Assembly: GCA_021811505.1 (NCBI GenBank) | Contig: JAJZOM010000147.1 | Coordinates: 1-7,028 of the forward strand | Direction: 5' to 3' | From: Thermoplasmata archaeon | Lineage (GTDB): Archaea; Thermoplasmatota; Thermoplasmata; Thermoplasmatales; Thermoplasmataceae | Length of the DNA: 7,028 bases | Shown: positions 1 to 6,108 of the stretch, one piece after another | Layout of the letters: each line of letters begins with the position of its first letter | Numbering within the stretch: position 1 is the stretch's first letter | Translations under genes and position numbers: made by a program | The notes under the pieces: model-generated | Seen by the model: only the letters and a program-made list of their open reading frames with translations | Told to the model about the DNA's origin: nothing | The model's database searches: none

Positions 1-1
1 G

Positions 2-667
2 TCAGGAGAGACTATAACAAAAGACTCGGCAATAATAACGGCTGCTAAGTTAGGATTCAGGGGCAAGCAACACATAACGGCAATAAATGTAGGTGACCTC
101 ATGCGTAATGCCATAAGGAATGCAGGCTTTAATTGGCGGCCTTACGTATTGAGGGCATACTTTGATAGCAGGTTGTTAATGGCTCAGGATGAGAGGCTTA
201 TCCAGAGGGATTACAGGGCATTCTTCATGGGCCATGTAGGTGATATAGAGCATCGATACACACTGAATAAGGGCAGGCTTTCAGAGGACATGGTAGATAC
301 AATGAGGATGGCTTATGAGAAGTCCTGCAAATATTTAGAGACGGAAAGGAAGGGCTTGACAGAGGACGAAGTGGAAAAGAAGTTCAGGACACAGCTTCTG
401 ATCATGGCAGGATTTTCAGAACAGGAGATACAGGATAAGAACCTCCTAAATCTGAATGCAGAGGAGATAACCAGGATGGCACGTGAGAAGCTATTAGGAA
501 TGAACAGGGGAGATATAACGGCACTGATAGAAAAGGATAAGCAGGAACTTAACGGATCGCATAAGCAGAAGGTTGTCCCTATTGATCTGATAGAGGAGTA
601 TATCAACAACGGATTCGTAGTAAAAATGGCATTGGGGAATGATAGGGCGATAGTGGAAATGCCTTAA
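2..667 (+). CDS. Tyrosine recombinase/integrase, C-terminal part (5' end outside window)
   Basis: The reading frame is open from base 2, so this is the last ~221 residues of a longer protein; the ATG at 101 is internal. It would catalyse site-specific integration and excision of the element through a covalent 3'-phosphotyrosine. The visible catalytic-core motifs are RPYVLRAYF (second Arg, codon 152-154; the usual H-x-x-R is Y-V-L-R), MGH (His, codon 233-235) and HRYT (nucleophile Tyr, codon 257-259). The first catalytic Arg lies off the left edge. A ~125-aa tail ends in a hydrophobic, strand-like segment (about 560-664), a kind of tail I recall from archaeal integrases. Its stop shares the TTAA at 664-667 with the stop of the convergent regulator, leaving no intergenic space. 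Arginine codons are overwhelmingly AGG, unlike the helicase gene. Family assignment is firm; the SSV-type (split on integration) subclass is possible but not shown here. Confidence 0.93.
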   Translation, partial: SGETITKDSAIITAAKLGFRGKQHITAINVGDLMRNAIRNAGFNWRPYVLRAYFDSRLLMAQDERLIQRDYRAFFMGHVGDIEHRYTLNKGRLSEDMVDTMRMAYEKSCKYLETERKGLTEDEVEKKFRTQLLIMAGFSEQEIQDKNLLNLNAEEITRMAREKLLGMNRGDITALIEKDKQELNGSHKQKVVPIDLIEEYINNGFVVKMALGNDRAIVEMP

Positions 668-1248
668 TTTCTCATTTCATCGAAGAGCCGCAGGTAGTCC
701 ATCACTGTATCTATGTCCTGAATCCGCATGTACTCCAGCACGCTGCAAGATTCAGTTGATCCAATATCTCTAACAGAGAGATCCATAAGTAACTTACTTT
801 CCCTCACGTCATAAAAATCCATTAATGCAAATTTTGCTTTTAGATTTACAAAGACTATGGCCAATGCCTCAGCAGGGAGATTCCTGCACCGTTCAAGCCC
901 CATGAATTTTTGGATCCATAATTCAGCATATCGTTTTCTTGCCTCGAGCACATCAATTCCGATACATGTGTTCTTTACGGTTTTCCGGTTCAGCCTTTGG
1001 TCTGGCTTTCCAGTCAAGATGCCCGCATCTTTCAGAAAATTCAGTGCCTTGTATACCGATTGCCTGCTTATTCCACGTAATTCTTCTGGCATGTCCCCGA
1101 TAGATATGCGCTTACCGGTTGCCCTGTTTATCGAACGACCGGTCATCCGGTTCAGCAATTGCTTGAATGTCTGTTGTGGGAAATTTAACATTTCAATTAC
1201 CATGTTTTCTACAGTTTTAAGTTTTTTACGCCTTCCCTGAACACTCAT
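664..1248 (-). CDS. Winged-helix DNA-binding regulator, putative element repressor
   Basis: This 194-aa protein has a basic N-terminus and a helix-turn-helix at about residues 59-82 (ISRQSVYKALNFLKDAGIL, then a wing-like TGKP turn), the pattern of winged-helix regulators. The ~110-residue C-terminal part is helical, matches no domain I recognise, and could be for dimerisation or ligand binding. The ATG at 1248 is chosen because a TATA-like box is centred 26 bp upstream, which predicts a leaderless mRNA, and no ribosome binding site is present. A perfect 9-bp inverted repeat sits directly between TATA box and start, so autorepression is likely. It is divergent from the AbrB-helicase operon and convergent with the integrase. 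Likely role: control of replication or integration genes. The DNA-binding call is good; the repressor role is inferred from context. Confidence 0.75.
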   Translation of the reverse strand: MSVQGRRKKLKTVENMVIEMLNFPQQTFKQLLNRMTGRSINRATGKRISIGDMPEELRGISRQSVYKALNFLKDAGILTGKPDQRLNRKTVKNTCIGIDVLEARKRYAELWIQKFMGLERCRNLPAEALAIVFVNLKAKFALMDFYDVRESKLLMDLSVRDIGSTESCSVLEYMRIQDIDTVMDYLRLFDEMRN

Positions 1249-1268
1249 TGTTTAACAAATGTTAAACA
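1249..1268. promoter_or_regulatory. Perfect inverted repeat, candidate operator
   Basis: TGTTTAACA-AA-TGTTAAACA: 9-bp perfect arms with a 2-bp spacer, abutting the regulator's start codon and lying between its TATA box and predicted transcription start. A protein bound here would block RNA polymerase recruitment, as archaeal repressors commonly do. The likely ligand is the adjacent winged-helix protein or the divergent AbrB-like protein. No second full copy was found in the window. Confidence 0.7.
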
Positions 1269-1284
1269 CGTATATATTTTTATT
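1269..1284 (-). promoter_or_regulatory. TATA box of the winged-helix regulator
   Basis: Read on the minus strand the segment is AATAAAAATATATACG, with the TATATA core centred about 26 bp upstream of the ATG at 1248. That is the archaeal TATA-to-start spacing for a leaderless transcript. The AT-rich tract may also serve the divergent operon. Confidence 0.6.
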
Positions 1285-1305
1285 TAATGTGTAAGTATTA
1301 ATTAG

Positions 1306-1316
1306 CGTAAAATAAC
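1306..1316 (+). promoter_or_regulatory. Possible promoter of the AbrB-helicase operon
   Basis: A TAAAATAA segment (1308-1315) lies about 30 bp before the ATG at 1343, which would give a very short leader. It is a weak TATA match; the stronger AT tract at 1271-1287 is an alternative with a longer leader. The GGGAT at 1336-1340 could be a weak ribosome binding site. Confidence 0.3.
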
Positions 1317-1342
1317 ATTACTAAAATTCGCATTAGGGATTT

Positions 1343-1540
1343 ATGAAACCGCAAATATTCTGGAAGTCGCATGTCCGTAAGGTAAGTGGTAGCTATTACA
1401 CGTCCCTACCACAAGACTTTGTTAAATCCAATGAAATTCAGCGAAATGACGTGATAATTTTTGTTCTAAAGCGCGACGGCCTCTTGTTGACCTTCCGAAA
1501 GCCAGTACCTCCTAGTGAGGAACCGGAGGTTCTCCAATGA
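1343..1540 (+). CDS. AbrB/MazE-type swapped-hairpin DNA-binding protein
   Basis: This 65-aa protein has the layout of a single AbrB (SpoVT/MazE-like) domain: RKVSGSYYTSLPQDFVK at about residues 12-28, then NEIQRNDVIIFVL and a strand RDGLLLTFRK. The 'LP' before a helix and the 'xxxxDxV' turn are the family's hallmarks. Such proteins dimerise through swapped beta-hairpins and act as transcription regulators or antitoxins. No toxin-like gene follows, so a regulator of the replication operon is more likely. It is the first gene of an operon divergent from the winged-helix regulator, and its TGA overlaps the next ATG (ATGA, 1537-1540). The 12-residue Pro/Glu-rich tail looks disordered. Confidence 0.8.
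   Translation: MKPQIFWKSHVRKVSGSYYTSLPQDFVKSNEIQRNDVIIFVLKRDGLLLTFRKPVPPSEEPEVLQ
1525..1530 (+). promoter_or_regulatory. Ribosome binding site GGAGGT of the 52-aa gene
   Basis: GGAGGT sits 6 nt before the ATG at 1537 and lies inside the end of the AbrB-like gene. Its strength is the main reason for calling the short ORF that follows a real gene. Confidence 0.75.
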
Positions 1541-1695
1541 TCGACCTATCTAAACTTCGAGAAATTAGCAGAAGCGATCCAACATTGAAGGGAATCCTAA
1601 CAGAAGAGCCAGTTCAAATGACGGAAAGTGAATTTATTGCCAAATTTTCTTTGTTCTGGAATCTACCAAAAACTCGCAGGGAGGCAGAAAAATGA
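1537..1695 (+). CDS. Small protein (52 aa) translationally coupled to the helicase
   Basis: This short ORF fills the gap between the AbrB-like gene and the helicase. It starts at ATG 1537 with a strong GGAGGT ribosome binding site and overlaps both neighbours by exactly four bases (ATGA at 1537-1540 and at 1692-1695). The product begins MIDLSKLREISRSD and ends FWNLPKTRREAEK. It is charged and probably helical, with no cysteines, membrane segment or motif I recognise. The gapless, doubly coupled layout is what supports it as a gene; the function is unknown. Possible roles are helicase accessory factor, copy-number regulator or mainly a translational-coupling leader for the helicase. Confidence 0.75.
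   Translation: MIDLSKLREISRSDPTLKGILTEEPVQMTESEFIAKFSLFWNLPKTRREAEK
1679..1684 (+). promoter_or_regulatory. Ribosome binding site GGGAGG of the helicase gene
   Basis: GGGAGG lies 7 nt upstream of the ATG at 1692, within the last codons of the 52-aa gene, and fixes the helicase start. Confidence 0.7.
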
Positions 1696-4277
1696 CAACT
1701 CCAAAAGGGCCGGCGAAGGCCCCTAAGGAACCGAGCAAAGAAGATAGTAAAGCCACGCATAATAATTTTTTGCCCTCTGGGGAAATCAGAGAGCTTCTAT
1801 CTCAGGATCATTCAATGCAATCGATTCAAGAACTACAAGACAATTGGGATCGAATACCAAGGGCATTCAAAAAAGAAGTTATTGACTATTTATCGGATGC
1901 ACTTAAAGAATACGGAAAAACCTCGGCATATGGCAAGAAAATTGAAAATTTTCTGACTTCAATTTTGTCTCCAGGTAGTGAAGTCATAAGAAAAATTGAG
2001 GCAGCAATACACCCAGCAAGAAACGTAAAAGAGTTTCAGAATGACATTGAGAAAATTCTTAGAATCACCAAGGGGATGGCTGCATATGAGGAATATTTTT
2101 CAACTAAGGCAACGTCCCTAACAGCAGATAAGCTTTCGGGAATGCTGGATTTTCTATCAGAGGATGTACCAGATGCCAAGATCCAGCGACTTGCTTTATT
2201 TTCATTTAATCAGTTTTTCAGACCCGACGGTGAGGTAAGGATTGCGAAGGAGCTGGAACGAGTCAGGAAACTGATGCTTGATTGTGCGAAAAAAATCCAT
2301 TCTTTGTATGATAGAGATGTTGAAAAGGAAATATCCAGTCTCCGGGAAGAACTCAAACAAGCAAAAATAGGTGAAAAAAAGAGCATTGAATTTCAAATCA
2401 AGCAATTGCAAAAATTTCTCGATCTGCCAGGAAACCTGGAGATCAAGAACGCAGCAATTGATGAGATATCTGCTCGACTGAAAGCGAGAAATATCAAGAA
2501 TAACAGCGAATTGAACCGGCCTCCGGATGGGGGCATATTCAGGATTGCATTGAGAGATTGCACGATCGAAGGACGCATAGATAACAAATGCCTGAAAATT
2601 TCCATCATCCCGTTTAGTCCTGCGCATTTATTGACTTATGCAATGAATGCAAAAATGCTGAACGAGGATGCTGCTAAGCAGGCAAGGCAGTGGTGGGAAT
2701 TCACGGTTGACGTACTGGGGTATAAAGGAGCAATGACGTTTTACGAAATGTGTGGCTACCTCATGATCACGAGGCACCCGTTGCCCACGGAGCGCACAAT
2801 TCTTATTATCATAGGCGACCCTGGAAGCGGCAAGGGTACACATTTAGCGGCCACACAGGAAATGCTAACCTACGACCAAATCAGGTTGTTTGCTAAAGCG
2901 GACCCGCATAAACTGACCGATCCAAGGGAACACTTCAGCAGGCAGAACTTACAGGGCAAATTGGCTCTCATTTCCGGTGATTTGAAGCATACCAAGATAC
3001 GGGATTTTTCAGAAGTTAACGATTTGTTCGGCGGTGAACCGCAAGAAATCGAAAAGAAATTCAGAGATCCGACCACTGAAGATCCAATTTTTAAGGCGAT
3101 CTGGGCAATCACGCCGCCGCTGTTCAAGGTAGATCAGGCAGGTGGGGCATGGCGGCGCACTATGTTGCTGTTTACAAGGCCCGTTCCCAATAAGGACCGG
3201 GACAACGGTTTGAAACTAAAGATGCTAAGTCAGATGGATGGATTTTTCCTGAATGCACTGATTGGCTTATCTTACCTTGCCACGGGTGGATGGAAGTTCA
3301 CCGGCGAATTGACCGATGCTGAATTGGAGGAACTGTGGACTTTTCACTCGGATAGCGTGCAGGTATGGGCACAAAACATGAGCCCGGAACCGGACGCCGT
3401 TGAAAGTGAAATCGAGATCGCAAGCACATTGGACGGAAAGAAGATGGAACATGTATCCAAAGAAAACACGGATGCAATGCACATCGTTGACGATCTCTAC
3501 GCGGAATATGCAGACTGGTGCGCCAGAAAAGAGATTGAACCGGTTAAGCCAAAAACTTTTTCAGCATGGCTCGGTAATCATGGGTACATACTCAAGAAAA
3601 AGGGCATTGAGGAGGGGAGATTCAAGGGCGAAAGAAAAATTGTTACCTTCGCAGGTTGGATCGACGATGATGGCTCTGATGAAGATCTGAAAACGGATCG
3701 GACAGAGGGTGATATCTCTTGGGAAGCCTATTATAGCCAAGCCCCGCTAACACTTGATAACGTGTCCGATTCACATGGGCAACTTACGCGTAACGAGATA
3801 GAAAAAAAGGAGAATGATAATTATCATGATCATGATGTTACATGTATAGAGTTGCCCTCATGGATCGGACACATGGTAAAGCAATCACCGGAGACGGCTA
3901 ATATAGGCTTTCCCCGTGATTCTGATCCGTGTCCGATCCGTTTTGAAAAACAGGAAGTGGAAGACTCTTTCAAAAATAAAAACGACCCAGAAACTATCAA
4001 AAACCCTTCAAAATCCGATGCCCAGAGTAAAAGAAAACGATGGGAACTCAATCCGAAGTTGGAACTGTTCAATTTGGTGGAAGAATATGCACCTAAGTCT
4101 AAGTATCATTCGTTGACGGCAAAAGCTATCGATGACATGATCGCCATGTATGGCATCGATCTTTCGACCATTCACGATCTGTGCGAGGAACTTGCAAGAG
4201 ATGGTGCATTCCTAAAAGACGAAGATGGAGGCTACTCGGTAAGCCGGAAGTTCATTTTAGGGGGAGACTCTAAGTGA
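1692..4277 (+). CDS. SF3 (P4/D5-type) replicative helicase, replication initiator
   Basis: This 861-aa protein should unwind DNA at the element's origin. Residues 1-~300 are mostly helical and unrecognised, with a charged coiled coil at ~205-245 and no primase motif I can identify. Residues ~305-372 resemble the D5_N domain, leading into Walker A GDPGSGKGT (375-383), Walker B-like LALISGD (424-430), a sensor-1-like segment WAITPP (471-476) and arginine finger GGAWRR (484-489). Residues ~598-656 resemble the small domain after P4/D5 helicases (YAEYADWC...SAWLGNHGY). A hydrophilic linker (~657-783) precedes a winged-helix-like C-terminus (784-861). Walker A has SGKG where P4-type helicases have NGKS, and the sensor lacks its usual Asn, so it is divergent. 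The start is fixed by GGGAGG and the ATGA overlap. The linker-coding DNA holds a large inverted repeat (3690-3944). Confidence 0.85.
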   Translation: MTTPKGPAKAPKEPSKEDSKATHNNFLPSGEIRELLSQDHSMQSIQELQDNWDRIPRAFKKEVIDYLSDALKEYGKTSAYGKKIENFLTSILSPGSEVIRKIEAAIHPARNVKEFQNDIEKILRITKGMAAYEEYFSTKATSLTADKLSGMLDFLSEDVPDAKIQRLALFSFNQFFRPDGEVRIAKELERVRKLMLDCAKKIHSLYDRDVEKEISSLREELKQAKIGEKKSIEFQIKQLQKFLDLPGNLEIKNAAIDEISARLKARNIKNNSELNRPPDGGIFRIALRDCTIEGRIDNKCLKISIIPFSPAHLLTYAMNAKMLNEDAAKQARQWWEFTVDVLGYKGAMTFYEMCGYLMITRHPLPTERTILIIIGDPGSGKGTHLAATQEMLTYDQIRLFAKADPHKLTDPREHFSRQNLQGKLALISGDLKHTKIRDFSEVNDLFGGEPQEIEKKFRDPTTEDPIFKAIWAITPPLFKVDQAGGAWRRTMLLFTRPVPNKDRDNGLKLKMLSQMDGFFLNALIGLSYLATGGWKFTGELTDAELEELWTFHSDSVQVWAQNMSPEPDAVESEIEIASTLDGKKMEHVSKENTDAMHIVDDLYAEYADWCARKEIEPVKPKTFSAWLGNHGYILKKKGIEEGRFKGERKIVTFAGWIDDDGSDEDLKTDRTEGDISWEAYYSQAPLTLDNVSDSHGQLTRNEIEKKENDNYHDHDVTCIELPSWIGHMVKQSPETANIGFPRDSDPCPIRFEKQEVEDSFKNKNDPETIKNPSKSDAQSKRKRWELNPKLELFNLVEEYAPKSKYHSLTAKAIDDMIAMYGIDLSTIHDLCEELARDGAFLKDEDGGYSVSRKFILGGDSK
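3690..3944. repeat. Large imperfect inverted repeat inside helicase gene, candidate origin
   Basis: Left arm 3690-3784 and right arm 3850-3944 pair in one register (paired positions sum to 7634), about 63 of 95 positions complementary without gaps. Perfect blocks are AAAACGGATCGGACA (3690-3704) with TGTCCGATCCGTTTT (3930-3944), and GGGCAACT (3777-3784) with AGTTGCCC (3850-3857). Motif GGATCGGACA occurs at 3695 (+), 3763 (-, one mismatch), 3862 (+) and 3930 (-): two inverted pairs, each spaced exactly 68 bp. Each pair has an AT box at its dyad (GCCTATTATAGCC 3726-3738; GGCTAATATAGGC 3896-3908). The repeat covers codons 667-751 exactly, in the hydrophilic linker. Motif pairs flanking AT-rich centres suggest initiator-binding sites; an in-frame inserted palindromic element is the main alternative. 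Confidence 0.7.
3814..3836. repeat. Overlapping AT-rich palindromes at centre of the inverted repeat
   Basis: ATGATAATTATCAT (3814-3827) and ATCATGATCATGAT (3823-3836) are both perfect 14-bp palindromes and overlap. They sit at the dyad (3817) of the large inverted repeat. Part of this comes from the alternating His-Asp codons (CAT GAT). As low-melting DNA they could be an unwinding region. Confidence 0.6.
4260..4266 (+). promoter_or_regulatory. Ribosome binding site GGGGGAG deciding a GTG start
   Basis: The G-rich site lies 7 nt before the GTG at 4274 and supports that codon, which overlaps the helicase stop (GTGA), as the start of the zinc-finger gene. Confidence 0.6.
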
Positions 4278-4561
4278 CCTCCAAACGTAAGCCACTCGGA
4301 TTAACCACTCGCAGGCAGCGTTCCATTTTCATAACCGAACTCAAGCACCGTGGATATATCAAATTCTTCAATTGTGAACATCCAGGCCCCAACGAGGCAA
4401 TCACGAATTATCAGTGTTTGCTATGCATGGAAGTCATTACCAGGAGGCATATCCCCAACCACTTCAAAAAGGGCAGCCTGCATGTGGAAATTGGTTCAAA
4501 AATAATTGAGAGCATGGCAGCTGATGGCGAGATCGATGCACCATGTACCTTGATGGTATAG
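4274..4561 (+). CDS. Small C2H2-type zinc-finger protein
   Basis: The 95-aa product starts with a very basic segment (TSKRKPLGLTTRRQR). It contains one finger-like motif, C48-x2-C51-x7-H59-x3-H63, followed by H70, with further possible ligands at C34 and H36. Single-finger C2H2 proteins are frequent in archaeal viruses and plasmids, where they are usually presumed DNA-binding regulators. The spacing between Cys and His pairs (7) is shorter than the classical 12, so the fold may differ. It is the last gene of the AbrB-helicase operon, coupled to the helicase by the GTGA overlap, suggesting a role in replication or its control. Function beyond metal and nucleic-acid binding is not shown. Confidence 0.7.
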   Translation: MTSKRKPLGLTTRRQRSIFITELKHRGYIKFFNCEHPGPNEAITNYQCLLCMEVITRRHIPNHFKKGSLHVEIGSKIIESMAADGEIDAPCTLMV

Positions 4562-4644
4562 ATCTATATTTCAAAAGAAGAAAACAAAACCGATCTTCCT
4601 TCTCCCCACATGCGCGAATAATTTTAAAGGGGTAAAAATTGAAA

Positions 4645-4655
4645 TTTCTTTTTTC
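4645..4655 (+). terminator. T-tract, candidate terminator of the replication operon
   Basis: TTTCTTTTTTC lies about 85 bp after the zinc-finger stop codon, in a 234-bp non-coding gap. Archaeal polymerases stop at T-tracts without needing a hairpin. No strong stem precedes it; an upstream CCCC (4604-4607)/GGGG (4629-4632) pairing is only four bases. Confidence 0.4.
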
Positions 4656-4765
4656 TATCAATCACTGCAAATACTATCCCTGCAAGCAATTTATCTGATA
4701 CTTTTTCTGTGATCCATAATCGCAAAGAAGCATTTTCCTCTGAAAATAGGCATTCCCTGAATAAA

Positions 4766-4776
4766 TGTTAATATTA
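4766..4776 (+). promoter_or_regulatory. TATA box of the ATPase operon
   Basis: TTAATATTA (4768-4776) is centred about 24 bp before the ATG at 4796. No ribosome binding site precedes that ATG, so a leaderless mRNA is predicted. The rest of the 4562-4795 gap shows no ORF or strong repeat. Confidence 0.55.
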
Positions 4777-4795
4777 CCGAAGTGCATGTTTACGT

Positions 4796-5869
4796 ATGGA
4801 TGAAAATGAGCAAGGCGATCTTAACAGGATTCCTATCGGTGCAGCATTATATCAACAGTACCTGCTGCTGCAAGAAGAATATTCGTACGCATTGAGAATA
4901 TGCGGCCACAGCACGAAATATGAATATACGGAGATGCGGACCATGTTCTCGATGGCATCAGCGCAAGGACAGTACCCAGAACTTATGAAATCCTATTTGG
5001 AGAAATGGGATGCCTTAAATCAAAGATATGGAAACCCCGAGCAGACCGGATGGGAATTCCGTTCGTCAGAAGCGGGAGAAAGAAAAAAACTTCTCGAAGA
5101 GATGCTTTTCAACATCGGCATAACACGAATGGACAGCAGGCCCCAGCCGCCAGAGATCCAAAGGTTTGATTACGGCTACAGGTTTGATGCGAGGGTCATC
5201 ATCGATTCATATTGGAAACAACGAGAAAAAGAGAATAGAAACCTGAATATTGTTTGTTGCGGCAAAGTCGGCGGAGGCAAAAGTTACGCGTCCCTTTCCG
5301 TGGGAAATTACCTTAATCAAAATTACAATCTTGAGAATATCTGCTACGAGGTTTCCGAGTTCATAGGCAGGATGCAGAGCCAAGCGAAGGGAACCGTGAT
5401 CGTACTGGACGAAGCTGGAAGCGCGGCAGGCAGCAGGGATTCAATGACGGCAGCATCAAAATCATTATCCAAAACAATTCAATCGACCAGGTATCTACAG
5501 ATGGTTTCAATCTTCAATATTCCCAACCTGGCATTCCTGGATCGACAGGTTAAGACAATGCTTGACCTGGTATTCACGCACGAGGAAGAAATGCGGCAGG
5601 GTGAATTCGCTGTCGCCGTTCCTGATCTTACCGCGGATGGAAAAGACATAGAATTCCATTCCATCAGATACGATTCCAAGATTATCAAAACTGTATATTT
5701 CCCACTTCCGCCGCCCTACCTCATAAGCGAATATGAATCGCTGAGACGGCAACACAACCTGACCCAGCTCTCAAACTTGAAAGAAAAGTTATCACCAAGC
5801 GTGAAAGAGGATGGCCGGGGCAAGAGCCCCAATTCTATTAAGAACTTGAAACCATTTAAGGGTGATTGA
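4796..5869 (+). CDS. P-loop ATPase, Zot-like / viral-type
   Basis: The 357-aa protein has Walker A GKVGGGKS (residues 156-163) and Walker B VIVLDEAG (201-208). After these come a segment with R...SKSLSKTIQSTRY and then FNIPNLAFLDRQV, the pattern of the Zot-like P-loop ATPases recurrent in archaeal plasmids and proviruses. Such ATPases are thought to act in DNA translocation, packaging or secretion of filaments; none of these is proven here. The first ~120 residues are helical and the C-terminal ~50 are basic and probably flexible. I see no membrane segment, unlike classical Zot. It heads a second operon behind its own TATA box, and its last codons supply the ribosome binding site of the next gene. 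The ATPase call is firm; the specific process is inference. Confidence 0.8.
   Translation: MDENEQGDLNRIPIGAALYQQYLLLQEEYSYALRICGHSTKYEYTEMRTMFSMASAQGQYPELMKSYLEKWDALNQRYGNPEQTGWEFRSSEAGERKKLLEEMLFNIGITRMDSRPQPPEIQRFDYGYRFDARVIIDSYWKQREKENRNLNIVCCGKVGGGKSYASLSVGNYLNQNYNLENICYEVSEFIGRMQSQAKGTVIVLDEAGSAAGSRDSMTAASKSLSKTIQSTRYLQMVSIFNIPNLAFLDRQVKTMLDLVFTHEEEMRQGEFAVAVPDLTADGKDIEFHSIRYDSKIIKTVYFPLPPPYLISEYESLRRQHNLTQLSNLKEKLSPSVKEDGRGKSPNSIKNLKPFKGD
5861..5866 (+). promoter_or_regulatory. Ribosome binding site GGTGAT that decides the downstream start
   Basis: GGTGAT matches the archaeal anti-Shine-Dalgarno complement and is 4 nt before ATG 5871. An upstream in-frame GTG (5862) is part of this site itself and has no site of its own, so ATG 5871 is preferred. 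Confidence 0.65.
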
Positions 5870-5870
5870 A

Positions 5871-6104
5871 ATGCCAAGTGAAGAAGATATAAAAAACTCA
5901 GAGTGTGTTCTCTTTCTCAGAAAGAGATTGTACGGAATCTACAGGGAATGCAAGGAAAAGAATGATTACTCAAGGTTGGCTACAGAGCTCTTTTACTTGA
6001 TTCCGAAGTCTATCTCTTTGGACTTTTATCCTGAAGATGATCGGGTAGGGTTTTACAAGTTTTTAGAATTCATCATAATGAAGATGAGACCCGAATCAGA
6101 ATGA
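5871..6104 (+). CDS. Small acidic/helical protein of unknown function (77 aa)
   Basis: Starting at ATG 5871 the product begins MPSEEDIKNSE and is 77 aa; starting at GTG 5862 would add three residues but would use a codon inside the ribosome binding site. It is charged and mostly helical, with a hydrophobic C-terminal helix (FYKFLEFIIMKM). There are no metal-binding clusters or recognisable motifs. It follows the ATPase stop by 1 nt and precedes the membrane protein gene by 4 nt, so it is almost certainly in the same transcript. It may be a partner of either neighbour; I do not recognise the family. Confidence 0.7.
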   Translation: MPSEEDIKNSECVLFLRKRLYGIYRECKEKNDYSRLATELFYLIPKSISLDFYPEDDRVGFYKFLEFIIMKMRPESE

Positions 6105-6108
6105 GAAA

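Noticed and set aside
2511..2520. TTGAACCGGC, also present in the tRNA-Val T-arm region (6935-6944), considered as an att remnant
   Set aside because: Only 10 bp match, it lies inside the conserved helicase frame, and such a match is expected by chance at this length.
3400..3690. 96-aa plus-strand ORF in another frame within the helicase gene
   Set aside because: It lies wholly within the conserved helicase frame, has no start signals, and its residues look like frame-shifted coding sequence.
4464..4661. 65-aa ORF on the minus strand over the end of the zinc-finger gene
   Set aside because: It overlaps a better-supported gene, has no promoter or ribosome binding site, and its composition looks like antisense noise.
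4732..4747. ATTTTC-CTCT-GAAAAT hairpin upstream of the ATPase promoter
   Set aside because: A 6-bp AT-rich stem is expected by chance in this non-coding stretch.
4769..4777. TAATATTAC, identical to the nick-site nonamer of rolling-circle (geminivirus-type) origins
   Set aside because: It is not in a stem-loop, no HUH-type Rep is present in the window, and it coincides with the expected TATA box of the ATPase gene.
4785..4795. CATGTTTACGT repeated at 6645-6655, before the ATPase start and within the last gene
   Set aside because: Several 11-mer repeats are expected by chance in 7 kb, and the second copy is ordinary coding sequence.
5862..5870. GTG 5862 as start of the small gene after the ATPase
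   Set aside because: The codon is inside the GGTGAT ribosome binding site that serves ATG 5871.
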